DNA from: Chloroflexota bacterium
GTDB taxonomy: Bacteria; Chloroflexota; Ktedonobacteria; Ktedonobacterales; Ktedonobacteraceae
Direction: 5' to 3'
Length of the DNA: 17,626 nucleotides
Assembly (NCBI GenBank): GCA_005881495.1
Contig: VBHI01000344.1
Location: 1 to 17,626 of the forward strand
Shown here: positions 1 through 6,676 of the stretch, piece after piece
Layout: each line of letters starts with the position of its first letter
Numbering within the stretch: the first letter of the stretch is position 1
Made by a program: the position numbers and the translations under genes
The notes under the pieces: model-generated
The model's database searches: none
What the model saw: only the letters and a program-made list of their open reading frames with translations
Told to the model about the DNA's origin: nothing

Positions 1-471
1 ATAGACGACTTGCTCAGAGACCGTGATGATGGGACTTTCAGAGGTGACATGGGCAACCTTCGCCACCGCTTGCGCATCGTCTGGCGTGAGCGAGAGCGTC
101 GTCCCGCTCGATTGAGTGGGTGGTCGAAACCCGCGACTGGAACTGCCTGCACCAGGTGAGATCGTGATCGTATTCGTTCCCAGACTGGATATGGTACTTG
201 TGATGCTCGCACTCACACCTTGCGTCATGATCAATGCGGCGATGACCGCAGCAACGCCAATGAAGACCCCCAGCGTGGTAAGCAGCGAGCGCAGACGATT
301 GGCCCACAAGGCTTCCAGGGCAATCGAGATATTGGACCCCAGCTTGCCGGCGCGGTCGAAATCTCGCGCCTTGAGAGGGGGCAGGATGCTGTGCCGCTGA
401 GGAGAGGGAGTTGAGGCTGCTGTGCTAGCCGAGGAAGGAGCAGCGTTTCCCTGATGAGTTGTTGTGTTCAT
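1..471 (-). CDS. MacB/FtsX-type ABC transporter permease, N-terminal part (cut by window edge)
   Basis: The frame is open from an ATG at 471 to the window edge (157 codons), so the C-terminus is missing. Residues 1-45 are a Ser/Thr/Pro-rich cytoplasmic leader. A segment beginning NISIALEALWANRLRSLLTT leads into a hydrophobic stretch at about 59-83 (GVFIGVAAVIAALIM), followed by a periplasm-type domain start (SLGTNTITISPG, then an Asp-Asp-Ala segment). This is the typical opening of MacB permeases: first transmembrane helix, then the MacB periplasmic core domain. An AGAAGGA Shine-Dalgarno lies about 9 bases before the start. The gene begins 23 bases after the ABC ATPase stop, so the two almost certainly form one operon and one transporter. 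MacB-family exporters move drugs, peptides or lipoproteins; the substrate here cannot be told. Confidence 0.85.
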   Translation of the reverse strand, partial: MNTTTHQGNAAPSSASTAASTPSPQRHSILPPLKARDFDRAGKLGSNISIALEALWANRLRSLLTTLGVFIGVAAVIAALIMTQGVSASITSTISSLGTNTITISPGAGSSSRGFRPPTQSSGTTLSLTPDDAQAVAKVAHVTSESPIITVSEQVVY

Positions 472-494
472 GCCATTTCGTCCTTCTATGCTTT

Positions 495-1364
495 TTAGAG
501 GTCTTCGTCGAGATTCCGATTGGCGATGACGGCCCATTCAGCTTGCGCATCCCGTGGATGGGCTACCGGTTCATCCCGCACCAGATGGCCATCGCGGAAA
601 GTAATCTGGCGCGACGCATATGCGGCGATATCCGCTTCATGCGTGACCAGGACAATCGTCAAGCCATGCTGGTTTAAAGCTTGCAGAACCGCCATGACCT
701 CCACACTCGTTCGACTATCCAGGTTGCCTGTGGGCTCGTCGGCGAGCAGCAGCGAGGGAGAATTGACCAGGGCACGCGCGATGGCGACGCGCTGCTGTTG
801 TCCCCCCGAGAGTTGGGCAGGCTTATGATCCAGGCGCGATCCCAGTCCGACGATTTGGAGCGCTTGCCTGGCCCGTCGCTCACGGAGGTCTTTGCGCAAG
901 CCAGCATAGATCATGGGCAATTCGACATTGCTCAGGGCGCTGGCTCGACTCAGCAGGTTGAAGCCTTGAAACACGAAGCCGATGAGACGATTGCGGACGC
1001 GAGCTAGTTCCCGGGTGGACAATTGGCTGACCTGCTTGCCCGCCAACCAATAAGTCCCTTGCGTGGGACGATCCAGGCAGCCGATCAGATTCATGAAGGT
1101 GGATTTGCCGGACCCTGAAGGTCCCCTGACCGCAACGAATTCGCCAGGGAGCACTTCTAATGAGATCCCGCGCAGCGCGGGCACGAATGTCTGTCCTAGC
1201 TGGTACTTTTTGTGCAAATTGTGCGCGACGATGATTGGTTTCCCCTGCTTGTCCGCATTCACCACGAGCGGTGTAGCTCCATTGGGTGCTGACGATGATC
1301 CAGTGTTTTGAGGAGATGCGAAGGAAACTGGAGTTGTTGACATATTCATGTCCTGATGCGTCAT
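495..1364 (-). CDS. ABC transporter ATP-binding protein, MacB/LolD type
   Basis: All ABC ATPase motifs are present. Counted from the ATG at 1364 these are Walker A GPSGSGKST (81-89), Q-loop Gln133, signature LSGGQ (185-189), Walker B LLLADEPTGNLD (Glu210) and the H-loop His242. The run LSGGQQQRVAIARAL and the ADEPTGNLDS block are characteristic of the MacB/LolD subfamily that energises FtsX-like permeases, matching the permease 23 bases downstream. The start is uncertain: an in-frame ATG at 1385 adds seven Lys/Glu-rich residues without a Shine-Dalgarno, whereas the ATG at 1364 follows a purine-rich AGAAAGAG. The first 45 residues are a low-complexity Ser/Thr/Asn leader not usual for the family. 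Expression is probably controlled by the upstream TetR protein through the duplicated operators. Confidence 0.93.
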   Translation of the reverse strand: MTHQDMNMSTTPVSFASPQNTGSSSAPNGATPLVVNADKQGKPIIVAHNLHKKYQLGQTFVPALRGISLEVLPGEFVAVRGPSGSGKSTFMNLIGCLDRPTQGTYWLAGKQVSQLSTRELARVRNRLIGFVFQGFNLLSRASALSNVELPMIYAGLRKDLRERRARQALQIVGLGSRLDHKPAQLSGGQQQRVAIARALVNSPSLLLADEPTGNLDSRTSVEVMAVLQALNQHGLTIVLVTHEADIAAYASRQITFRDGHLVRDEPVAHPRDAQAEWAVIANRNLDEDL

Positions 1365-1398
1365 GATCTCTTTCTTCTCTTTCATGTTTAACGAGCTT

Positions 1399-1416
1399 AC
1401 TAAACATTTAATAAGT
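1399..1416. promoter_or_regulatory. Putative TetR operator, ABC-proximal copy
   Basis: ACTAAACATTTAATAAGT lies in the imperfect 20-bp palindrome CTTACTAAAC/ATTTAATAAG (8 of 10 positions symmetric). It has the same half-site layout as the site after the tetR promoter. On the minus strand it lies 10 bases downstream of a TATACA box (1427-1432), so a bound repressor would cover the transcription start of the ABC operon. Assignment is by pattern only. Confidence 0.55.
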
Positions 1417-1467
1417 TCGACATAAATGTATACGCATTTAGGTGTTGTTTTCCTCTTTCATGAGCTT

Positions 1468-1485
1468 ACTAAACATTTAATAAGC
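1468..1485. promoter_or_regulatory. Putative TetR operator, tetR-proximal duplicated copy
   Basis: This is the second copy of the operator-like palindrome, identical to the ABC-proximal one except that its last base is C instead of T. It also follows a TATACA box on the minus strand (1496-1501). It arises from the 69-bp tandem duplication and may allow cooperative or doubled repressor binding. Confidence 0.5.
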
Positions 1486-1506
1486 TCGATGTAAATGTAT
1501 ACGCAT

Positions 1507-2151
1507 TTAGGTGTTGTTTTGTTGCACGGGACATGCGATGCCGTCAAGCAACACCGAGACCAGGATCGAGGCCAAACGTGGAACCTCTATTCGTTCAGAA
1601 TCCTTTGCCGAAAAATGCATGTCTTGCAGCAGAGCTATGATCAACCCCAGATACATACTGGCAAGTAGGTTGGCCGGAATATCCGCTGTGACCTCGCCGG
1701 CGTCGATCGCCTGTTGAAAGGCGTCTGCAATGTGCTGCTGGAATGTTCCTCGCAGTTGCCGAAAGATAGCCCGCTGTTTTTCGCGGTCCTTAATCTGCTC
1801 CTTCGCATCCTGTATCAGTACCGGGAAATGATCGACGGGAAGCGTCAGCAGGTACGAGGTGAGGAGATTCAAGCGCTCCCGAATACTGTGAGCGGGTGCA
1901 ATAGCCCGGCTGATGCCTGCGCTCCATTCTTCGAACATGGCCTGTATCACACTCATAAACAGGTCTTCCTTGCCTTGAGGAAAGTGGTAGTATAACGCCG
2001 CAGGCGTGACTTGAACCACGTCGGCGACCTCTTTCATGGAGACCCCTTTATAGCCCTTGGCAAGAAAGAGTTCCTCGGCTGCTTTGAGAATCTGACGCCA
2101 GGTTTCTCGGTCGATATGTGAAGGTTGATGGCCTACTTGTTTATTCGTCAT
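1507..2151 (-). CDS. TetR/AcrR-family transcriptional repressor
   Basis: The protein has 214 residues, a normal length for the family. Residues 20-67 form the TetR_N helix-turn-helix: ILKAAEELFLAKGYKGVS, then MKEVADVVQVTPAALYYHF, with the typical YYHF and a following KEDLF. The rest is a helical ligand/dimerisation domain with no recognisable ligand signature. The start at 2151 follows an AAGAAGGAAACC Shine-Dalgarno region. A near-consensus promoter lies upstream with an operator-like palindrome just after the predicted start site, and the same palindrome recurs before the ABC genes downstream. It is therefore inferred to repress itself and the MacB-type exporter, as AcrR/TetR proteins commonly do for efflux pumps. 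The inducer is unknown. Confidence 0.93.
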   Translation of the reverse strand: MTNKQVGHQPSHIDRETWRQILKAAEELFLAKGYKGVSMKEVADVVQVTPAALYYHFPQGKEDLFMSVIQAMFEEWSAGISRAIAPAHSIRERLNLLTSYLLTLPVDHFPVLIQDAKEQIKDREKQRAIFRQLRGTFQQHIADAFQQAIDAGEVTADIPANLLASMYLGLIIALLQDMHFSAKDSERIEVPRLASILVSVLLDGIACPVQQNNT

Positions 2152-2186
2152 CTAACGAATGGTTTCCTTCTTGCACTAATCGATTT

Positions 2187-2204
2187 ACTAAACGCTCATT
2201 AAGT
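2187..2204. promoter_or_regulatory. Putative TetR autoregulatory operator
   Basis: ACTAAACGCTCATTAAGT has ACTAAA and TTAAGT half-sites separated by six bases. It matches the two sites before the ABC operon in half-site sequence and spacing (ACTAAAC-N4-ANTAAG). It starts about six bases downstream of the predicted tetR transcription start, a normal position for an autorepressing operator. Confidence 0.55.
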
Positions 2205-2216
2205 TTCCCATTGCAA

Positions 2217-2245
2217 AGTATAGTGCAGGGAAACGCTCCTGTCAA
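2217..2245 (-). promoter_or_regulatory. Sigma-70-type promoter of tetR
   Basis: On the minus strand TTGACA (2245-2240) and TATACT (2222-2217) are separated by exactly 17 bases, a near-perfect housekeeping promoter. The predicted start is near 2210, giving a leader of about 60 bases. The promoter lies between the kinase stop and tetR, so tetR is not simply read through from the kinase. Confidence 0.8.
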
Positions 2246-2264
2246 GGGGAAAATAAGGGTCACT

Positions 2265-4076
2265 TCATGGTCCCTTCGTTGGTGTTGGCGACGGTGTCGG
2301 TGACGGCGTTGGCGTCTTTGTTGGCGTCGGCGTCGGTGCCTTCGTTGGCGTCGGCGTCGGTGCCTTCGTTGGCGTCGGATCCAGGGTTGGCGTCACCCTG
2401 GGCGTCCCATTGGTGAAGTTCTTCACATAGAGAATGACGGTACGATCCTTTGGAATCGAGGTACCGCTCGGCGGATCCACTCTTGAGACAATATTTGGCG
2501 CCGGATTATTTGGATCTGTACCATCTGGGCGTACAGAATAGTTGATATCCGCGTTGGTCAGAATCTGTTCCGCTCCGCTGAGGGTATTGCCGACCAGGTC
2601 AGGCGGTACCACGATTGTCTGTTGTGTCGCGGAGCCCAGGGTGATCTGAATAGCGGAGCCTTTGGGAGCAAGTAAAGGCGGCGCGGGGTCCTGGTTGATC
2701 ACAATCCCCGTTGTAATACCATTCGTGACTTTTAAGGTAAAACCCGCACTGGTTGCTTTTGTAAGTGCAGCCTGGTATGTTAACCCCCGCAAATCAGGGA
2801 CCTGGATTTGCTGGACAGTAATCGTTGGAGTAGGGTTTGAGCCGCCCGGCCAGGGAAAGCGAATGAAATTGAGTTGTGTCGCCAGGTAGATACTAAAACC
2901 CAGCAATAATAACGTTGCCAGCAGGATGATCGCGGTAACGATGCTGGCAAATCGCGAATCCCGCCTATCGTAGGTGACAGAGCCTGCGCGCGGCTGTGTG
3001 CTGCGTGGATAGGCGGATAGATCCTCCGCCTGGTTGTTGTATGCCGGTTGATTGGCAAGTACAAGCGGCTCGGGCTGGCGCGGCACACCATTGCTCGAGG
3101 GATACCCCATATTGTTAGGAGAGGAAGTAGGCTGGCGCTGATTGCCGGCCCCGGGATACTGGGTATAAGTTGCTGCACCGCCCGGTGCCGGTGTTTGTGG
3201 CGCTCCTGGTGATACGGCTCCGGGTAAGACTTCGTCTACCTCTGCTTCGCCCAACAATTCCAGGGCGCGGGCAAGCGTACTACCATCGCGGTAGCGTCGC
3301 TCCGGCTCTTTCTCCAGGCAGCGCAGGATAATCACTTCCAGGGCCGGGGGAATATTGGAATTGAAGAGCGTCGGTGGCGCTGGCAGGTCCTGGATATGCT
3401 GCATAGCTACTGCTACAGGAGTGTCGCCATCAAAGGGTGTGCGCCCGGTGAGCATCTCGTACATGACGATGCCGAGCGCATAGACATCGGCAGCCGGGCT
3501 GACAATTTCGCCCTGCGCCTGCTCTGGCGCGTAGTACTGCACAGTGCCAAGGGTCATGCCAGTGGTGGTGAGGCGTTCGGCGTTGATGTCTTTATAGACA
3601 CTGGCGATGCCGAAGTCAGTGAGTTTGATTGAACCATCCCGTCCCACCAGCACATTTTGTGGTTTGACGTCGCGATGAACAATGCCGCGGCGGTGGGCCG
3701 CTCCCAGTCCAAGCGCAACGTCATGGGCAATTATAATTGCTCGATCGACGGCAAGAACGCCGCGCGAGCGCAAATAGCGGCGCAGGTCTGTACCTTCCAC
3801 CAGTTCCATCACAATGAAATAGTTTCCATCGGTCTGGCCATAGTCGTAGACCTGCACTATATTAGGGTGCTGTAATGATGACGCAGCTTTTGCTTCACGT
3901 TGAAAGCGAGTAACAAACTTTGGATCGGTGCTATAGACTTCGCGGAGCACTTTGATGGCCACTACGCGATCCATGCGCATATCCTGGCCACGGTAAATAG
4001 TGGCCATGCCGCCTCGACCTATAGATTCTCCTAATTGGTATCGCTCACCCAAAACTTCGATTGGCATACTTCTCAT
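2265..4076 (-). CDS. PASTA-domain membrane Ser/Thr protein kinase (PknB/StkP-like)
   Basis: A Hanks-type kinase domain occupies about residues 8-275 (counted from the ATG at 4076). It has the glycine loop GRGGMATIYRG, AIK with Lys42, HRDVKPQN (Asp136), DFG (154-156) and APEQ (183-186), so it should be active. A Pro/Gln/Asn-rich linker leads to one transmembrane helix (about 377-399). Two extracellular PASTA domains follow (about 424-482 and 489-553), and the protein ends in a TPTPTKAP-type tail. PASTA kinases sense cell-wall fragments and regulate growth and envelope synthesis. The start is uncertain: the frame extends to a GTG at 4148, but that has no Shine-Dalgarno, and the ATG at 4067 is another option. 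A GGAGAAAGGG sits too far (19 bases) from the ATG at 4076. No partner phosphatase is adjacent. Confidence 0.93.
   Translation of the reverse strand: MRSMPIEVLGERYQLGESIGRGGMATIYRGQDMRMDRVVAIKVLREVYSTDPKFVTRFQREAKAASSLQHPNIVQVYDYGQTDGNYFIVMELVEGTDLRRYLRSRGVLAVDRAIIIAHDVALGLGAAHRRGIVHRDVKPQNVLVGRDGSIKLTDFGIASVYKDINAERLTTTGMTLGTVQYYAPEQAQGEIVSPAADVYALGIVMYEMLTGRTPFDGDTPVAVAMQHIQDLPAPPTLFNSNIPPALEVIILRCLEKEPERRYRDGSTLARALELLGEAEVDEVLPGAVSPGAPQTPAPGGAATYTQYPGAGNQRQPTSSPNNMGYPSSNGVPRQPEPLVLANQPAYNNQAEDLSAYPRSTQPRAGSVTYDRRDSRFASIVTAIILLATLLLLGFSIYLATQLNFIRFPWPGGSNPTPTITVQQIQVPDLRGLTYQAALTKATSAGFTLKVTNGITTGIVINQDPAPPLLAPKGSAIQITLGSATQQTIVVPPDLVGNTLSGAEQILTNADINYSVRPDGTDPNNPAPNIVSRVDPPSGTSIPKDRTVILYVKNFTNGTPRVTPTLDPTPTKAPTPTPTKAPTPTPTKTPTPSPTPSPTPTKGP
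2321..2368. repeat. 24-bp perfect tandem repeat in the kinase tail
   Basis: Two identical 24-bp units (2321-2344 and 2345-2368) encode the eight-residue period KAPTPTPT in the kinase C-terminus. Degenerate flanking units extend the Thr/Pro array on both sides. Such arrays vary in copy number by slippage and probably form an extended, possibly glycosylated, extracellular stalk. Confidence 0.85.
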
Positions 4077-4400
4077 CGGAACGCATATTGCTGCGCCCTT
4101 TCTCCATGTAGACGAAATCTGCTGCGCCCTTACTTCGTATTGTAGCACCCACTATTGTAACGCATTCTGCAACAGAATGGAACACTACATTACATTGTGC
4201 TACAGGGTGCGATGACATGTGATGCGCAGTAAGATGACCAGGACGAGGGCGACGCTGCCTTCATCATCCCCCGGATGCGGCTGCCTTCATCATCCCCCAG
4301 ATGCGGCTGCGTCCCCTCCCTTCCTACCAGGACGAGGGCGACGCAAGCGTCCCCTCCCTTCCTCTCTTCCTCCCCCGCCCCTACGGATATCCTCCCGCCC
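4077..4400. other. Intergenic gap upstream of the kinase, packed with short repeats
   Basis: I see no convincing gene here. Close to the kinase there is a spaced inverted repeat (TGTAGCAC at 4141-4148 and GTGCTACA at 4197-4204) enclosing a 7-bp hairpin, CATTCTG-CAA-CAGAATG (4163-4179). TGCTGCGCCCTT occurs twice (4089-4100, 4120-4131). From 4237 the sequence becomes a C/T-rich mosaic of direct repeats described separately. The kinase promoter must lie here, but I find no clear -35/-10 pair on the minus strand. Confidence 0.6.
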
Positions 4401-4406
4401 CTACGG
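4237..4406. repeat. Mosaic of interleaved short direct repeats
   Basis: Four families occur twice each: a 19-mer starting ACCAGGACGAGG (4237-4255, 4326-4344); a 26-mer starting CTGCCTTCATCATC in tandem with one mismatch (4255-4280, 4281-4306); GCGTCCCCTCCCTTCCT (4309-4325, 4347-4363); and CCCGCCCCTACGG (4374-4386, 4394-4406). The last copy runs into the selB stop codon. The strand is strongly purine/pyrimidine biased. This resembles decayed or recombining intergenic repeat units; function unknown. Confidence 0.75.
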
Positions 4407-6374
4407 GTGATGTACCTGTGCCAGGGTACCCAGTACGCGTTGATCTCCCAGGCGGCGGGTAATTTTTAGTGTGTCCATATGCTCTAAAAGTGGCAGGATA
4501 TATTTTCGTGTTGCCCCCAATACATCCCGTGCCTCTGCTACAGTCATTGTACCATGCTCACGCAGAAACTTGACCAACGTGGCTATGGCCTGGTCATAGG
4601 TTTCCCGCAAAAAAAGCACTCCATCACTTAGTTTCACCAGTTGCCCTTGTTCTATCAACGCATTCAGCGCTTCAGTACCTACCGCTGCCTCCGCCTCGTT
4701 GCGGTCTGGCGGTGTATAAGGATTCTCGCGAAAGCGGCGCAGCAAGTGTTCGACCTGTTGCTGCTGTATCTTGTTAAACTTTGGTATGAAATCGGGTAGA
4801 CGCATTGTGCTGCCCGCTGAGCTACCAACTGAGCTACCAGTCGTTGTGGCCTCAGCAACTACCCCTTCTGCCTGCAAGGCGGCGAACACTTCGACCGCCA
4901 TTTTCGCAGGGAGGTTGAGGCGCGTGCGCCATTCTTCCTTCGAGAGTCCGCTGCGCAGGGGATGCTGACGGTGCTGCTCACTCAGCAAGCGCACCGTTTC
5001 TTCTACCAGGGCATCCCATACCGGCTGCGCGAACCATGCTGTTCCTATTCGTCGAACTCTTCCTTCTTGTAACAACGTCTCCAACGTCTGTTGTGTCACA
5101 TCAACGGCTAGATTACTCTGCTTGACGATCTCCGCCAATTCGTAGCCGTTGAACCTTTTATATATCTGACCTTTCACAGCAGCATTTGGCGTCCCTGTAA
5201 CACGTATCCTTCTATCTAATGCGGCCAGCACCAATTCTTCTGGCACACCGTGCTCCAATGTCTCGAGTCGACCGATTACCGCCGCCTGGAAACGGCGATG
5301 GTAGCGCGGCTGCACATCAACGATCTCTCCGCCGCCGATAGTGGTGCTGGGCGAAGGGATACGCAAGATGAAACGATCGCGGCGTGCCAGCACTGCTGGA
5401 TGGCTCATGCGTAGTTGTACCCACGCGCTCTGTCCCGGCTGCAACTCATCTACATCGAGCAGACGCACCCTGGCAGGCACTTCCTGCGATCCACTGTAGA
5501 CATCCACCTGCGTATTGTGCGCGAGCGAACGAGGGGCATCGGCCAGCAGTTGGATATGGGCATCGACGAGCATGGTTGGGCGAAGTTGTCCCGGCAGAGC
5601 GATGACATCGCCACGCTCCAGGTCTGTACGCGCGACACCGGCCAGGTTCATGGCCACACGGCTCCCCGGCTGCGCAACATCGACTTTATTTTTGTGCGTT
5701 TGCAGGCCACGGATGCGCGTCCTCAAGCCCTGCGGCAAGATTTCAATCTCTTGTCCGACTTTGAAGTTGCCGTCAAGCAGAGTTCCGGTGACGATAGTGC
5801 CAAAGCCCGTCAGTGTAAAAACCCGATCAACCGGTAGACGAGGGCGAGCAATGTTCTGGCGCTCCTGCGAGGTATCGAGCATCTTTTCAATCTCGGCAAG
5901 CAGTTCTGGCATGCCTTGCATTGTATAGGCCGAGACAGAGATGATGGGAGCATGAGCCAACGTCGTTGGTAGAAGATATTCCGCGACCTCCTCGTGCACC
6001 AGCTCCAGCCACTCCTGGTCGACCAGGTCGGCCTTTGTCAGCGCGACAATGCCTCGCTGTACGTGCAGGAGATCAAGAATGGCCAGGTGTTCGCGAGTCT
6101 GCGGCATAATGCCCTCGTCGGCGGCAATAACCAGCAGCGCCGCATCAATACCGCCCACACCCGCGAGCATATTTTTGATGAAGCTTTCGTGACCGGGGAC
6201 ATCGACAATGCTGACCTCGCGCCCACCTGGCAGTTTGAGCCAGGCAAAGCCCAGGTCTATCGTCATGCCGCGTTCTTTTTCTTCCGCCAGGCGATCGGGA
6301 TCAATGCCTGTCAAAGCTTTGACGAGCGTAGATTTCCCATGGTCTACATGGCCGGCAGTACCAATACAACTCAT
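4401..6374 (-). CDS. selB: Selenocysteine-specific translation elongation factor SelB
   Basis: The 657-residue protein starts directly with the GTPase domain: [16 protein letters not shown] carries the G1 loop (8-16), GMTIDLGFA the switch region (36-44), DVPGHE G3 (58-63), and TKAD G4 (113-116), with SVSAY as G5 (146-150). The compact GHVDHGKST start and TIDLGFA switch are SelB-type rather than EF-Tu-type. EF-Tu-like domains 2 and 3 follow ([15 protein letters not shown] near residue 187). The C-terminal ~260 residues are winged-helix repeats, which in SelB bind the SECIS hairpin of selenoprotein mRNAs. SelB delivers Sec-tRNA(Sec) to in-frame UGA codons at the ribosome. selA, selD and selC are not in this window. 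The stop is TAG and the Shine-Dalgarno is weak. Confidence 0.95.
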   Translation of the reverse strand: MSCIGTAGHVDHGKSTLVKALTGIDPDRLAEEKERGMTIDLGFAWLKLPGGREVSIVDVPGHESFIKNMLAGVGGIDAALLVIAADEGIMPQTREHLAILDLLHVQRGIVALTKADLVDQEWLELVHEEVAEYLLPTTLAHAPIISVSAYTMQGMPELLAEIEKMLDTSQERQNIARPRLPVDRVFTLTGFGTIVTGTLLDGNFKVGQEIEILPQGLRTRIRGLQTHKNKVDVAQPGSRVAMNLAGVARTDLERGDVIALPGQLRPTMLVDAHIQLLADAPRSLAHNTQVDVYSGSQEVPARVRLLDVDELQPGQSAWVQLRMSHPAVLARRDRFILRIPSPSTTIGGGEIVDVQPRYHRRFQAAVIGRLETLEHGVPEELVLAALDRRIRVTGTPNAAVKGQIYKRFNGYELAEIVKQSNLAVDVTQQTLETLLQEGRVRRIGTAWFAQPVWDALVEETVRLLSEQHRQHPLRSGLSKEEWRTRLNLPAKMAVEVFAALQAEGVVAEATTTGSSVGSSAGSTMRLPDFIPKFNKIQQQQVEHLLRRFRENPYTPPDRNEAEAAVGTEALNALIEQGQLVKLSDGVLFLRETYDQAIATLVKFLREHGTMTVAEARDVLGATRKYILPLLEHMDTLKITRRLGDQRVLGTLAQVHHP

Positions 6375-6394
6375 GGATAATTACAGCTGGGCCT

Positions 6395-6415
6395 GGTTGA
6401 CCGCTAGGGTCAACC
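6395..6415 (-). promoter_or_regulatory. 8-bp hairpin in the selB leader
   Basis: GGTTGACC, a five-base loop and GGTCAACC form a perfect stem ending about 20 bases before the selB start. In the transcript it could limit ribosome access, or it could be a protein site. No regulator is identified. Confidence 0.4.
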
Positions 6416-6614
6416 CTACTATACACGGTAACGCCCCTGCTTGGGGCCTAACAATAAGATGGCGATGGCACGGTTTAGGATACTGTAATGATAGCTCTCA
6501 GTATACACTAAGAGAGGGTTTCTGACTATCTATTTTGGAGCGAAAAGGATATTCTCTGTAGAAAATTTGTTGTAATACTTCCCTTCATAGTCTACACTAC
6601 AAAGGCAATTGCGC

Positions 6615-6643
6615 TTGACTGTTAAAACAAGGTAGTGTATCCC
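6615..6643 (+). promoter_or_regulatory. Possible promoter of the beta-propeller gene
   Basis: TTGACT and TATCCC are spaced by 17 bases. The -35 box is good and the -10 weak. If real, transcription starts near 6650, which would exclude the GTG at 6635 as start codon and support the ATG at 6677. Confidence 0.35.
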
Positions 6644-6676
6644 TGGCCAGGGGTTGAGGAAGGCTATTCTACACTG

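Larger units (their letters stand above)
1393..1520. repeat. Tandem duplication (period 69 bp) of the tetR tail / ABC promoter-operator region
   Basis: Two 59-bp copies, 1393-1451 and 1462-1520, differ at only three positions and are offset by 69 bases. Read on the minus strand, each copy contains the last codons and TAA of tetR (AACAACACCTAA), a TATACA -10-like box, and an ACTTA-N-TTTAGT palindrome. The copy nearer tetR supplies the real tetR 3' end; the other sits directly before the ABC ATPase. At the junction the ABC start (ATGAAAGAG) is fused to the duplicated tetR tail, making an eight-codon mini-frame at 1461-1438 (MKEENNT, then stop). That is what a simple tandem duplication would leave behind. 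Confidence 0.9.
6375..6676. other. Divergent intergenic region between selB and the beta-propeller gene
   Basis: No gene is apparent. Next to the selB start there are two short perfect hairpins: GGTTGACC-GCTAG-GGTCAACC (6395-6415) and GCCCC-TGCTT-GGGGC (6433-6447). Further on is an imperfect 20-bp palindrome, CTCTCAGTAT/ACACTAAGAG (6495-6514), that could be an operator. A weak minus-strand -10 box TATAGT (6423-6418) may serve selB. TTGACT (6615-6620), 17 bases, TATCCC (6638-6643) may serve the downstream gene. Confidence 0.5.

Noticed and set aside
4219..4469. Plus-strand Pro/Ser-rich frames in the repeat mosaic
   Set aside because: They are translations of low-complexity direct repeats, overlap the selB 3' end and show no protein-like features.
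5384..5928. Long plus-strand open frames opposite selB
   Set aside because: They are antisense to a fully conserved selB, carry no domain signature and arise from the codon bias of the real gene.
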